This document shows positions 8,294-17,590 of a DNA stretch of 64,000 bases, in pieces (the first letter of the stretch is position 1; each line of letters opens with the position of its first letter). The notes under the pieces were generated by a model. That model saw nothing but the letters and a program-made list of their open reading frames with translations, searched no databases and had not been told where the DNA came from. The stretch is from contig JAADJJ010000001.1 of the NCBI GenBank assembly GCA_010092695.1, positions 1,302,001-1,366,000 of the forward strand. Reading direction: 5' to 3'. The position numbers were made by a program, and so were the translations under genes. Source of the DNA: Enterobacteriaceae bacterium 4M9 (GTDB taxonomy: Bacteria > Pseudomonadota > Gammaproteobacteria > Enterobacterales > Enterobacteriaceae).

Positions 8294-9469
8294 ATGGTTG
8301 AACAGAGCCTGGACAAGCCGCGCTTTCGTCGCGACTACTATACGCTCTATCTTTACCTGCTCTCGGTGGTGTGCGGCTTTCACCAGGCGGTGCTCGGCTC
8401 GGTGACGCCGTTTCTACGTGATGAACTGCACCTCACCCGCACCGCCATAGGCTGGCACTTCAGCCTGTATGCACTGGGGCTGTTTACCACCGGCTTTATT
8501 GTCACCTGGTGCGCCAGGCGCTTGGCGCCGCGCACCATTCTGCTCACCACCACCGGGCTGGTGGCGCTGGTGGTCGCGCTATTTGCGCTGCCGCTGACGC
8601 CTGCGCTAACGCTTGTGATGTCGCTGGTGCTCGGTCTGGTGGGCGGGGCGATGCAGATTGCCATTCAGGAGTCGCTGGCGCGCCACCACGGTGAGCACAG
8701 CGGTGTGGCCATTACCGAAGGCTGCGTATTTGCCGCCATTGGTGTGTTCGCCGGACCGCTGTTTGTGAGCCTGGCGGTAGAAGCAGGCCTCGGCTGGCGC
8801 ATGGCGATGGTGGTGCCGCTGATTGCACTGCTGCCGCTTTCGCTGATGGTGCCCAAAACCCTGCCGCGCACACCGGTTGCAGCGTCTTCAAGCGATAGCG
8901 AGGGCAGAGCCACCGCACGCCGCCTACCGCTGGCGGCGTTTTTGATGTTTGGGATGATTTTTCTCGGCATCTCTGCGGAGTGGGGCATTGGCTTTTGGGG
9001 CGCGCAGTTCCTGGAAGAACGCCTGACGGTGCCTGCGGCAACCGGTGTGGCGCTGATGTCGGTGTATTTCGGCGGCACTATTGCCGGGCGTATTGCGGTG
9101 AGCCGCCTGCTGCTGCGTTTTGAGATAAGCACCATTCTCATCTGGGCGATTGTGCTGGGTGGCATCGGACTGGTGGCACTGTGGTTGCTGCCGTGGCTTG
9201 CCGCTGCGGCGGTGGCCTTAGCCATTGCTGGTGCCTGCCTTGGCAATTTCTTCCCGCTGATCTTGTCGATTGCCACGCGCCAGCCGCCGGAGTTTCTTTC
9301 ACGCATTTCGGCAGGCGCGACGCAGTCGGTAGGGCTGGCGCTGCTGCTGGCGCCGTTATTGCTGGGTAGCATTGGCGACAAAGCCGGGCTGGTGAACGCC
9401 GTTGGCCTGCTGGCGATAGTACCGCCGGTGATGCTGGTGGTGTTTCTGCTGTCGAGGCGGATGCACTGA
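8294..9469 (+). CDS. MFS transporter, probable product exporter
   Basis: The 391-residue protein is very hydrophobic with about twelve membrane segments and a central hydrophilic loop (about residues 195-215), the layout of a major facilitator of the 12-TM type. No subfamily with a known substrate is recognisable. It is the last gene of the ten-gene run, ten bases after the Nudix stop, and a perfect hairpin follows its stop. An exporter at the end of a biosynthetic operon commonly gives self-resistance or product release, so export of the pathway product is the most likely role. Uptake of a precursor is the alternative. Confidence 0.8.
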   Translation: MVEQSLDKPRFRRDYYTLYLYLLSVVCGFHQAVLGSVTPFLRDELHLTRTAIGWHFSLYALGLFTTGFIVTWCARRLAPRTILLTTTGLVALVVALFALPLTPALTLVMSLVLGLVGGAMQIAIQESLARHHGEHSGVAITEGCVFAAIGVFAGPLFVSLAVEAGLGWRMAMVVPLIALLPLSLMVPKTLPRTPVAASSSDSEGRATARRLPLAAFLMFGMIFLGISAEWGIGFWGAQFLEERLTVPAATGVALMSVYFGGTIAGRIAVSRLLLRFEISTILIWAIVLGGIGLVALWLLPWLAAAAVALAIAGACLGNFFPLILSIATRQPPEFLSRISAGATQSVGLALLLAPLLLGSIGDKAGLVNAVGLLAIVPPVMLVVFLLSRRMH

Positions 9470-9487
9470 CGCAAAAGGTGCAGATAG

Positions 9488-9520
9488 TTACGGCCAGCAA
9501 TGCTGGCCGTAAGGACTTTT
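9488..9520 (+). terminator. Hairpin terminator after the biosynthetic operon
   Basis: A perfect 11-bp stem (9488-9498 with 9502-9512) with a 3-base loop starts 19 bases after the MFS stop and is followed by GGACTTTT. The T-run is short, so termination may be partial. It marks the end of the plus-strand operon. Confidence 0.65.
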
Positions 9521-9667
9521 GCGATCAACGAGGGATGTTAAATCCCTTGTGTTGTTGGTGTGCTTTGCGGGATGTAATGAGTAATTGTTCCTTCGCGACC
9601 TGGCGCGCCGATATTCCAGTTTCAACCCACGCCCCGTGCCGTATATGGCTTAACACGTTAATGAAGA

Positions 9668-9696
9668 GCAAAAAAACAGGCGCTCAATGCGCCTGT
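9668..9696 (-). terminator. Intrinsic terminator of the autotransporter gene
   Basis: Read on the minus strand, a 7-bp GC-rich stem (9677-9683 with 9689-9695) with loop ATTGA is followed by seven T residues. It lies about 30 bases past the autotransporter stop codon and has classic Rho-independent form. Confidence 0.85.
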
Positions 9697-9724
9697 TAGG
9701 GGTTGTTTGCTGCTTAACGCCCAA

Positions 9725-12700
9725 CTACCACTGGTATTTAATCCCCACCATTGCCTTCGGCTCGCGGTAAGCATTGTCACCCACGGAATAAGATACGTTG
9801 GCCCAGCCGTTGAGGTTGTTATGGCGCTTGCCTTCCACACCCACTTTCAGTTCATAGCGGTTAGACGGCATCTTATTGTCGAACGAGTAATGTTCGTTGA
9901 ACGTCATCGTGTTTTCCCGGAACTCATGACGCCAGTTCAGTTCGGTGAATGGCTGAACCTGGCGCTCGTTGCTCAAGTTGTAAACGCGGGTCAGGCGGGC
10001 GCCAAGGCGTGATTCCAGCGAGTCAGAGCGGGTTTTGCCAATGTTAAGCTCTGAATCGTTGCCCGCAGCGCCACTGCTCATGCGCCCGTAAGTCAGCTGT
10101 GCCTGCGGCAGGAACTGCCATTCGCGACCTTTTTCTTCGTCTTTACCGAACACAACGGTGTGGCCTGTTTCGATGGAGAGCGCGTAGCCGTGGCTGTTGT
10201 AATGGGCATCGGAGTAGCCAGACATACTGACAGTATTGCGATACCAGTTATACAGCGCCCAGGTGTCAACGTAGGTACCGAGCGGGTTGTCGTCGTTCTG
10301 GTAAAGCGTACCGTACATCCCCACGCTGTAGGCCGTATCGACATTACCGGATGCCCGCGAGCCGGTGCGTCTGGATTTGCTGGTCATCTGCTGATTACCC
10401 ACGCCGCCCATGATACCGGCACGGGCGCGCCAGGCGTTATTGTCACTCCAGTGGATAACGTCGTGACCCAGTTGCACTACCGAGCTGTGGCCGTTAAGCG
10501 CCAGTTGATTATTGATGGCGTTGTAGCGCTGGTGGCTACCGACCACGCGCATCCACACCGAGTTGGCGTAGTCGCCGTCTTCACGCAGGCTTTCTGCATA
10601 CTGTGGCTCCCCAAGGCGGTCATGCAGCGTCATGTTGAACATCGACAGCGCATTCTGGTTTGCGGCAAACGCGCCAATTTCCGGGTTAACGTAGTGCAGG
10701 TCTGGCTCGCCAATGTTTTCATCAGGCGGATAAGCCGGGTTAAACGAGCTCAGATACCAGTTGTTATCGCTGCGGCCTTTATTAAGACGATATTCATACA
10801 CGCCAATCACCGTCGGGCGTCCCAGGGCGAAGGCATCGTTACTGGAGTGACCTTTGACATCAACGATTTTAATGGCGTCCGGCTGGGTGAAGGCACCTTT
10901 GCCATTGACGTTATTAATGTACACACGCGTTGCGCCGCCTTGCCCGGTGCTGGCGCTGCCACCTATGAGCAGTTGGTCAGTATCTGTGGCGGCAAAACCG
11001 CCGTTGAGCACGGTGTTCATGTGCAGTTCACCGCCCTCAGATACGTAATGACCGCCAATGTTGAGCGTACTGCCGGTGACGTTATCGCTACCCAGGTTTA
11101 TGCGCCCGGCGTTAGTAAAGCTGCCGTTAACGGTATAGGTGGTGGCGTGCGTGAGTGCGGTTTTCTCAAGCCCTCCTGCGTTAAAGGTTCCGGCGTTATT
11201 CACGTTACCTGCCACACTGCCGTAGCCGCCAAAGCGTGTGCCAGAGGCAAGATTTAAGGCTGAGGTCGCCATATTGACCGCCGCGCCCTCGCTTCCCGCG
11301 CGCAGTGCGCCGTCGGTGACATAGGTTTCACCGCTGTAGCGGGCGGCGTTTTGCAGCAGCGTAAGCGTGCCGTTGCCGAGCTTGTGGAGCGCGCCGCTGC
11401 CGTCAATCCGGTTATTCACCGTCCAGTTGCCGGGTTGGCCGTGGGTCAGGTACAGGTTGCCGTTATTGTGAATCTCTGCGGCCTGGGTGGTGGCGCGGCT
11501 GGCGGCATCGTCGCCGATGTGTTGTGCAGACGAAGCACGCAGCGTGCTGTTGCTGTCTACGGTGAATGCGCCGCTGAAGCTGGCGTTATTACCGCTCAGG
11601 TTGACGTCGGAGCCGTGCTGGATGTTTGCCGTACCGCTGCCGCTGATGGCATTTGCCAGGTCGCCTGCGGCGGTGTTAATCACATTAAGCACACCTGCCA
11701 GCGTAATGGCGCCGTCACCAAGGCTGCTCACGTGATGGATATCCACCGTTGCAGGCGCGGCAATGTGGGTTGCGCCGTGATAACGCGCGTTGGCACCTGT
11801 AACGTTCAGCGTACCGCCGTTGACGTTCATGGCGGCGCTGGCCGCTGAGGTTAGCTGTCCGGCAACCGTGCCGCCGTTATCAATGGTCAGGTTGCCGCTG
11901 TCGAGTGCGAGTTGGCTATTGAGCGCACTGTTCAGCGCGCCGATGTATTGCGTGGTGTTGCCAAACTCAACGCGCGTGTCGCTCAGTAAGGCCAGCGTGC
12001 GGGTGTGGCTGTCCTGCTGGCCCAGTACGGTGCTGTCGCGCAGGACCAGGTTACCCTGTCGCACCGTGGTGGCGCCGGTATAGTCATTCGCGTGGTTGGA
12101 AAGTGACAGGTTATCGCCAAACGCGTTGATCTCCACGCCGCCTGCATCAGTCAGTTTTGCCGCCAGATCCAGCGCGTTGCCGTCGCTGTCGCCAGGGCTG
12201 GTTTGCAGGTTCACGGTTTTACCGCTCAGAATATCTATCTCTTTGAGTAGATAGGCGGCATACAGGCCATCATTGCGTACCCCGGTGCTGCCGCCAATGC
12301 CGTAGGTGCCAATGGCGACGGTTTCACCGCCCTGGCGAATATCCTGCTCACGGTCTTCTGAACCTGGCAGCGGACTGCCTTGTGGGTTAGTCAGCAGCAG
12401 GTCGATATTTTTCGCATTTCCGGTCACATCACCGGTGGCTTTTACCACGGCGACCAGCGGGTTGCCTTCGTCCTGGCTCAACAGTGATTTGCGTGACAGG
12501 TCTTCAAGGTGCTTATCCGGTGAGTAGTCATTATTAAAGCCGTTGGCCACGATATGCACCGTGCCGTTACCGCTGACATCAAGGTCCGTCACCTGCATAT
12601 GGCTGTGTAGTTCATCTTCCTGTGAACCAATAAAGTCTTCATGCACAAACAGCGTGCCGCTGTTAAAGCGCAGGCCGCCGATAACCTGCGTCGGCTGGTT

Positions 12701-15700
12701 GGCTGGCAGGTTTGCGATGCCGCCAGCATCAAGTTGTAAGGTCGCGTTAGTCAGCGCTGTTGCGTTGTTACCAAACACCTCCAGCGTGCCGTTACCGAGT
12801 TCCAGCGTACCGTTGAAGTGGTCACGCAGGTAGTTTGCGTTATCAAAATCAAAGGCGTAGCCGTGAGTGTCGGTTCTGATGGTGCCGTTACCTTTGACGT
12901 TTTGCGTAAGCCGATAGTCGCTGCTGGCTTGGTCGTCATTGATAAAGTAGGTGCTGTCCGTATCTACGCTCACCAGATTGGTGTCTGCCCCGGCGCTGTT
13001 AAGCGTAAGCTCTGCGTTGTGCACCTCAAACGTGGAGTGTTGGCTGATAGTGAGTTTTTCGACGTTTTTGACGTTATTGCTGTCTGTCAGAACGTACCAG
13101 CTGGCGTCGGTGGCGTGCAGCGTATCAACGCCTGCCCCCGCATCCAGCGTGGTAAACGCACCACGGCTCTGTGCAGGCACGCTGTTATGTGGGTTGACGC
13201 CATACAGCGTGAAGGCGTCGTTGCCGCTGCCGGAAATCAGGGTGCCGTTGGTGGTGCCGCCGTCGATATTAACCCTGTTGGCGCCGTTACCCAGCGTAAG
13301 CGCGCGGGTTTGACTGGTGCCTTTGAGGTTAACCGTGTTTTGGCCATCGCCTGCGCGCAGCATATCGCTGATTTTTGCGCTGTTTTCCACTGTGATGAGG
13401 TTGTTGCCGTGACCTGCGCTGATGTGGCTCGCTGTGCTGGTGTTGTGCAGCGCGAGGGTGTTATCGCCATTGCCGAGCGTCAGCGTGCCTGCGTGACTGT
13501 TGCCATTCATGCTGGCGGTATTGTTACCGTCACCGGCAAGCAGGGAAGTCAGGCTGGCGTTATCACTCATGGCAAGCGTGTTAGCCCCGCCGCCGAGCGT
13601 CAGCGTATCCACCCGGCTGGTGTTGCGCAGGTCTACGCTGTTGTCGCCGTTGCCGCTGGTAAGCGTAGTGGCAAACGCGCTGTCGCTGAGCGCCAGACTG
13701 TTGCTGGCGTGACCCAGCGTGATGGCGTTGGTCTGGCTGGTGTCTTTTAAGGTCACGGTGTTCACGCCGTCGCCCGCGCTCAGGCTGCCGGTAAGCCGCG
13801 CGGCGTTTTCTACCGTGATGATATTGCGGTTATCACCCAGTAGTACATTCGCCACCGAACTGTTCTGGTTAAGGTTTACGTCTGCTGCGCTGCGCCCGAG
13901 ATGCACGGTGCCGGTAATGTTGCCCGAGCCGGTATTCTGGAAGGTCACGGCCCCGCTGTGATTTGAGGCATCAACAGCCAGCGTGCCGCCGTCTGGCGCG
14001 ATCGTGCCGCTGTTGATAAATGACAGGCTGGCCGCCGGGTTGCTGAGTTGGGTTAAATCAACCACTGCCGAGCGTGCTGCATTTGAATGCAGGTTACCGG
14101 TCTGGCGAACTTCCTTAGTGGTGCCTTTCACGATTAATGCCGACTGGCCTGCGGTGGAATGGATGTTGACGCTGGCACCGGAATAGACGTAACCGGAGGT
14201 ATGGGTCACGATGCCGTTGCCGCCAGCATCATCCACATTAATGATGAGTTGTTCGCCACCGCGGGTGTCCAGGTTGGCGCTGGACAACGTCGGGTTGCCG
14301 CTGGCGTCCTGGCCTTCAAGCGTCATACCGGCGGCATTGTTGCCAGTGACCTGAATCTGCCCGGAGCCGCTCAGGGTAAAGGTGTCGCCTGTGCTGCTGT
14401 CTGCGGTGTTGAGAAAGTGGATACCGCTGCCGGTGCCTTGTACCGCAATGCTGGCATTGTTGGTCGCAAGGTTTGCGCCAGACATGACGCGAATCGCATC
14501 AGCGCTGCGCTGGCCGAGAATGGTGCCGTTACCGCCCACGCTCAGCGACGCTTTGTCGTTCAGCCTGATAGCGGCGGTGCCATCCACGGCGGTGATATTG
14601 CTGGCGTTATTCACTACCGAAGCGTTGCTGTCGGTCTGGTACACGTCAATACCAATGCCGTTGGAGGTAATGGTGCCGTTATTGGTGAGCGTGCCGCCGT
14701 CAATATAGACGCCGGTGGTATCGGAGGCATCAGTGAAGTCGATAGTGCCGTTTTGCACCAGTTCGCCTTTATTAATCACCCGGTAGCCAATGGCGCGCTC
14801 GGCCACCTGGCCGCCGTTACTGGCGGCACTCAGCTTCGCTTCGGTGATGAGTTTTGCGCCGCTCTGGCCGGTTTTGTTGCCGAGCACGTTGTAGGTGTTG
14901 CCGTCCACGGTCGCGATGGTGGCACCGTCGCCGGTGACGTTAATCACGGTATCTGCCGTAAGCTGGACTTTACCGTCCGTACCTGCACCGCTGTTGACGT
15001 TAATGCCGGTTGCGCCGTCGCCGTGCACGTTGATAGTGGTCCCGCCGCTCACAAAGGTCGTGCCTTTGGTCGCAATGGTGTAGCCGTTGGAGCCTGCGCC
15101 ATTAACATCGACGGTTTCAAGATTAGAGCCGTTGCCTTTATAGGTGGCGCCCTGGTCAATACGAAACAGCGTCGAGTTATTGTTTTCTAACTCATAGGCC
15201 GTCGGGAGGTCGAAATTGATAGACGAGCTTTTGCCCTCGGCATTTTTACCAGACACCCAGAACACGACCTGATTGCTGGCGCTGTTGTCCGTTGGCACAT
15301 CAATCGTGCCGCCTTTTACGTCAATGCTGCCGCCAGTGCGGGCATACAGCCCGGTAGTGCGGCTGCCTTTCACTATCAGGTTACTTTCATCTTCCAGCGT
15401 GACGGTGGCGTTATCCGCGCGGATGCCGTAGGCACGGTTAGTGAGTGCGTCGTTGCCAGTGACAACCACCGTCCCGTCGTTGCTGATTTCCGCGCCAGAG
15501 GCCGCAAAAATACCGGAGCTGCCTGCACCGCTCACGTTAATGGTGCCGGTATTGATAATGAGGTCGTTGTGACTGGCGGTGAACGCGCCTGCGGCCTTCA
15601 GGCCGGTACTGTTCTTGCCCTCAACGTTGAGGGTGCCCTGGTTATCCACCGTGACGTTCTGCGGGGTGAATTGTGAGCCGGAGACGTTGGTGAGCGCTGG

Positions 15701-17590
15701 ATCTTCGCCAATGTTAATCGCCGCGCTGTTTTTTGCCGTGCTGTTGATGTGAATGACACCGCTTTCGGCGTTAATAATTGTGACCGGGCTGGCGCTGTCG
15801 TTGAGATACGCACTTACCGCGTTGTAGGCATCGTCCACCAGCAAGGTTTCTGCCGCCGAGCCGCCTTTTAGCGTCACGCTGTTGCCGCTGGCGTTTTGAC
15901 CGATGGTCATTTCACCGCTGTTGGTGAACGCGCCAGCGTTGGTGATGTGCACGCCGGTGGCGGTGCCGGGGTTGCCTGGTTCACTGCTGCCAATGAAGTA
16001 TTTACCCTGGTTGATTGCGCTGGCACCGCCCAGCACCTCAGTGGCAATGTTGCGGCTGACGCTGTAATAGCGGTTGGGATGCAGCGCGCTTGAGTCGTTG
16101 GTGGTGGAGCTTGATACAGAAATCACACCCGAGCGGGTGTTGGTGTAGGTTGAGCCGGTGCCGCTGACCTGATCGGCCCAGTTGGTGGTGTTAACGTTAA
16201 AGGTGAGGCTGCCGGTATTGTTAAATGTCGCGCCACTTTCAATGAGGGCATTCTGCGTGGCGCTGCTGTCGATGATGACCGCACCGTTGTTGTTGACCGT
16301 GCCACCGTCATGCGCCCAGGCGTTGTAGGCGCGAGCCTGGGTCTGGCCGATAGCGGCAACATTGGCATTGAGGTTAACGGTGCCGCTGCCGCTGGCTTCA
16401 AAGATGGCGCGCTTGCCAATGCTGGCGGCCATTTCAGGCGTGATGAAGTAATCGGTGTAATCAACGTGCGTGGGATCGTAGGTATAGGTGTACTGCGGCG
16501 CGCCGTCTTTAAAGGCCTCGCGAAAGCGTGCGTCGTAGTCGGATGAGGCGAGGGTATTGTCTTTAATTGCCTGTATCAACGCGTTGTTGTAAGCAATCAG
16601 CGCCTCTTTCGAATCAATGGTGTAGTTATTGCCTTCAAACGTGAGGGTATCGCCAGACAGCACCTTGCCAGGGCCGAATGTACCAGAGGACGGTTCGCGC
16701 TCCTCCGGGTTACTCACGCCATCGGTATACGCAAACACGACGCGAATCGGGGTGTCTTTCGCCTGGTTAAGGGTGCCACCGTCCTGTGCGACAAACAGCG
16801 AGCTTTGCTTCACCTGGCCTGGGTTCCAGTCAATGGCGAATCCGTCGGTGTTTTTATTGCCATTGCTGACCAGATCCAGCTTTGCGCCATTGTCCACAGT
16901 GGCAATGGTCAGGTTCACAAACGGTTGGGTAGGCTGGGCGGTAATGATTTGCGAGGCAAAGTGGGTCGCAGAGTCAATATCTTCAGTGATTTGTAGGTTA
17001 TCAACCACATAAACGTCGGCAAAACCTTCGGTGCCGTCGGTTTTGATATAGCTAATCTGGGTTTGCCCATCCATGGCATCAAAGTTCCAGTCTTCAAATG
17101 TCGGCAGTTCGCTCAGGACGTTGCCCGCATTATCGGTGACGGTGAGCGCCCCTTTGTTATACAACTCAGAAGCCGGTACGTAACTTACCGGTAGCGGTGT
17201 TTTAGGGCCGTCGGGATCTGGCAGCCACTGCACGTCGTTGCTTAACGAAAAAGAGGTGTCGGTGGAGAACGTTTGATTTTTATTTTTGTGGCTGGCGGTT
17301 TCAGTGTTATCCAGAGCATCAACGCTGCCATCGTTATCGGTATCTTCAAGGGCGCCGGAAACGTAGCATTCGTATACGCCTGCGGTTGCGCCAGCGTTTA
17401 AGGGAAGCTGAGTATCAGAGCAGGCAGCGGCAGCAGGGAGGGCAGCGAGCGCACCGAGTGTTGCTCCGGCGAGTGTGAGCGCACTGAGTTTTTTGCTTCG
17501 TTTGGCTTTCTTTTTTCCTTTTGCTAACTCAGAGGCAACAACCCATATACCCAGACTACTATTATAGATAACGCTGTACAGCTGATTCAT
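9725..17590 (-). CDS. Large ESPR-type autotransporter adhesin (AIDA-like, type Va)
   Basis: The 2621-residue protein starts with an extended signal peptide region (MNQLYSVIYNSSLGIWVVAS, then ELAKGKKKAKRSKK) and a hydrophobic core ending in ALPAAA near residue 56, as in large autotransporters. The passenger (about residues 57-2330) is Asn-, Gly-, Thr- and Ser-rich beta-helix sequence. At about residues 1247-1464 it has roughly ten units of 20-21 residues with consensus DGxNTxxLxxxSxxxxLxxG. Further AIDA-like blocks (TATNNG-type, NYTGATTVRQGNLVLRD) follow. The C-terminal 280 or so residues form the translocator beta-barrel, opening near SVWMRVVGSHQRY and ending GIKYQW; the terminal residue is Trp rather than the commonest Phe. 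It is probably a surface adhesin or autoaggregation factor. A terminator follows. No frameshift is seen, so it appears intact. Confidence 0.93.
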   Translation of the reverse strand: MNQLYSVIYNSSLGIWVVASELAKGKKKAKRSKKLSALTLAGATLGALAALPAAAACSDTQLPLNAGATAGVYECYVSGALEDTDNDGSVDALDNTETASHKNKNQTFSTDTSFSLSNDVQWLPDPDGPKTPLPVSYVPASELYNKGALTVTDNAGNVLSELPTFEDWNFDAMDGQTQISYIKTDGTEGFADVYVVDNLQITEDIDSATHFASQIITAQPTQPFVNLTIATVDNGAKLDLVSNGNKNTDGFAIDWNPGQVKQSSLFVAQDGGTLNQAKDTPIRVVFAYTDGVSNPEEREPSSGTFGPGKVLSGDTLTFEGNNYTIDSKEALIAYNNALIQAIKDNTLASSDYDARFREAFKDGAPQYTYTYDPTHVDYTDYFITPEMAASIGKRAIFEASGSGTVNLNANVAAIGQTQARAYNAWAHDGGTVNNNGAVIIDSSATQNALIESGATFNNTGSLTFNVNTTNWADQVSGTGSTYTNTRSGVISVSSSTTNDSSALHPNRYYSVSRNIATEVLGGASAINQGKYFIGSSEPGNPGTATGVHITNAGAFTNSGEMTIGQNASGNSVTLKGGSAAETLLVDDAYNAVSAYLNDSASPVTIINAESGVIHINSTAKNSAAINIGEDPALTNVSGSQFTPQNVTVDNQGTLNVEGKNSTGLKAAGAFTASHNDLIINTGTINVSGAGSSGIFAASGAEISNDGTVVVTGNDALTNRAYGIRADNATVTLEDESNLIVKGSRTTGLYARTGGSIDVKGGTIDVPTDNSASNQVVFWVSGKNAEGKSSSINFDLPTAYELENNNSTLFRIDQGATYKGNGSNLETVDVNGAGSNGYTIATKGTTFVSGGTTINVHGDGATGINVNSGAGTDGKVQLTADTVINVTGDGATIATVDGNTYNVLGNKTGQSGAKLITEAKLSAASNGGQVAERAIGYRVINKGELVQNGTIDFTDASDTTGVYIDGGTLTNNGTITSNGIGIDVYQTDSNASVVNNASNITAVDGTAAIRLNDKASLSVGGNGTILGQRSADAIRVMSGANLATNNASIAVQGTGSGIHFLNTADSSTGDTFTLSGSGQIQVTGNNAAGMTLEGQDASGNPTLSSANLDTRGGEQLIINVDDAGGNGIVTHTSGYVYSGASVNIHSTAGQSALIVKGTTKEVRQTGNLHSNAARSAVVDLTQLSNPAASLSFINSGTIAPDGGTLAVDASNHSGAVTFQNTGSGNITGTVHLGRSAADVNLNQNSSVANVLLGDNRNIITVENAARLTGSLSAGDGVNTVTLKDTSQTNAITLGHASNSLALSDSAFATTLTSGNGDNSVDLRNTSRVDTLTLGGGANTLAMSDNASLTSLLAGDGNNTASMNGNSHAGTLTLGNGDNTLALHNTSTASHISAGHGNNLITVENSAKISDMLRAGDGQNTVNLKGTSQTRALTLGNGANRVNIDGGTTNGTLISGSGNDAFTLYGVNPHNSVPAQSRGAFTTLDAGAGVDTLHATDASWYVLTDSNNVKNVEKLTISQHSTFEVHNAELTLNSAGADTNLVSVDTDSTYFINDDQASSDYRLTQNVKGNGTIRTDTHGYAFDFDNANYLRDHFNGTLELGNGTLEVFGNNATALTNATLQLDAGGIANLPANQPTQVIGGLRFNSGTLFVHEDFIGSQEDELHSHMQVTDLDVSGNGTVHIVANGFNNDYSPDKHLEDLSRKSLLSQDEGNPLVAVVKATGDVTGNAKNIDLLLTNPQGSPLPGSEDREQDIRQGGETVAIGTYGIGGSTGVRNDGLYAAYLLKEIDILSGKTVNLQTSPGDSDGNALDLAAKLTDAGGVEINAFGDNLSLSNHANDYTGATTVRQGNLVLRDSTVLGQQDSHTRTLALLSDTRVEFGNTTQYIGALNSALNSQLALDSGNLTIDNGGTVAGQLTSAASAAMNVNGGTLNVTGANARYHGATHIAAPATVDIHHVSSLGDGAITLAGVLNVINTAAGDLANAISGSGTANIQHGSDVNLSGNNASFSGAFTVDSNSTLRASSAQHIGDDAASRATTQAAEIHNNGNLYLTHGQPGNWTVNNRIDGSGALHKLGNGTLTLLQNAARYSGETYVTDGALRAGSEGAAVNMATSALNLASGTRFGGYGSVAGNVNNAGTFNAGGLEKTALTHATTYTVNGSFTNAGRINLGSDNVTGSTLNIGGHYVSEGGELHMNTVLNGGFAATDTDQLLIGGSASTGQGGATRVYINNVNGKGAFTQPDAIKIVDVKGHSSNDAFALGRPTVIGVYEYRLNKGRSDNNWYLSSFNPAYPPDENIGEPDLHYVNPEIGAFAANQNALSMFNMTLHDRLGEPQYAESLREDGDYANSVWMRVVGSHQRYNAINNQLALNGHSSVVQLGHDVIHWSDNNAWRARAGIMGGVGNQQMTSKSRRTGSRASGNVDTAYSVGMYGTLYQNDDNPLGTYVDTWALYNWYRNTVSMSGYSDAHYNSHGYALSIETGHTVVFGKDEEKGREWQFLPQAQLTYGRMSSGAAGNDSELNIGKTRSDSLESRLGARLTRVYNLSNERQVQPFTELNWRHEFRENTMTFNEHYSFDNKMPSNRYELKVGVEGKRHNNLNGWANVSYSVGDNAYREPKAMVGIKYQW
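13200..13850 (-). repeat. Tandem 20-21-residue repeats in the autotransporter passenger
   Basis: About ten consecutive degenerate units share a GxN turn followed by a short hydrophobic strand and a TLTLG- or LLAG-type end; examples are NGDNSVDLRNTSRVDTLTLG and DGNNTASMNGNSHAGTLTLG. The period fits one rung of a beta-helix and resembles RTX-like glycine-rich turns, though the strict calcium-binding nonapeptide is not conserved. The DNA repeats are diverged, so slippage is less likely than for identical repeats. Confidence 0.75.

Noticed and set aside
9478..9699. 73-codon plus-strand frame after the MFS gene
   Set aside because: It runs through two terminator hairpins and has no ribosome-binding site or similarity.
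10160..15190. Three long plus-strand frames (10160-11257, 12818-13750, 14159-15190) antisense to the autotransporter
   Set aside because: They arise from the biased codons of the repetitive passenger on the other strand; no signal, domain or ribosome-binding site supports them.
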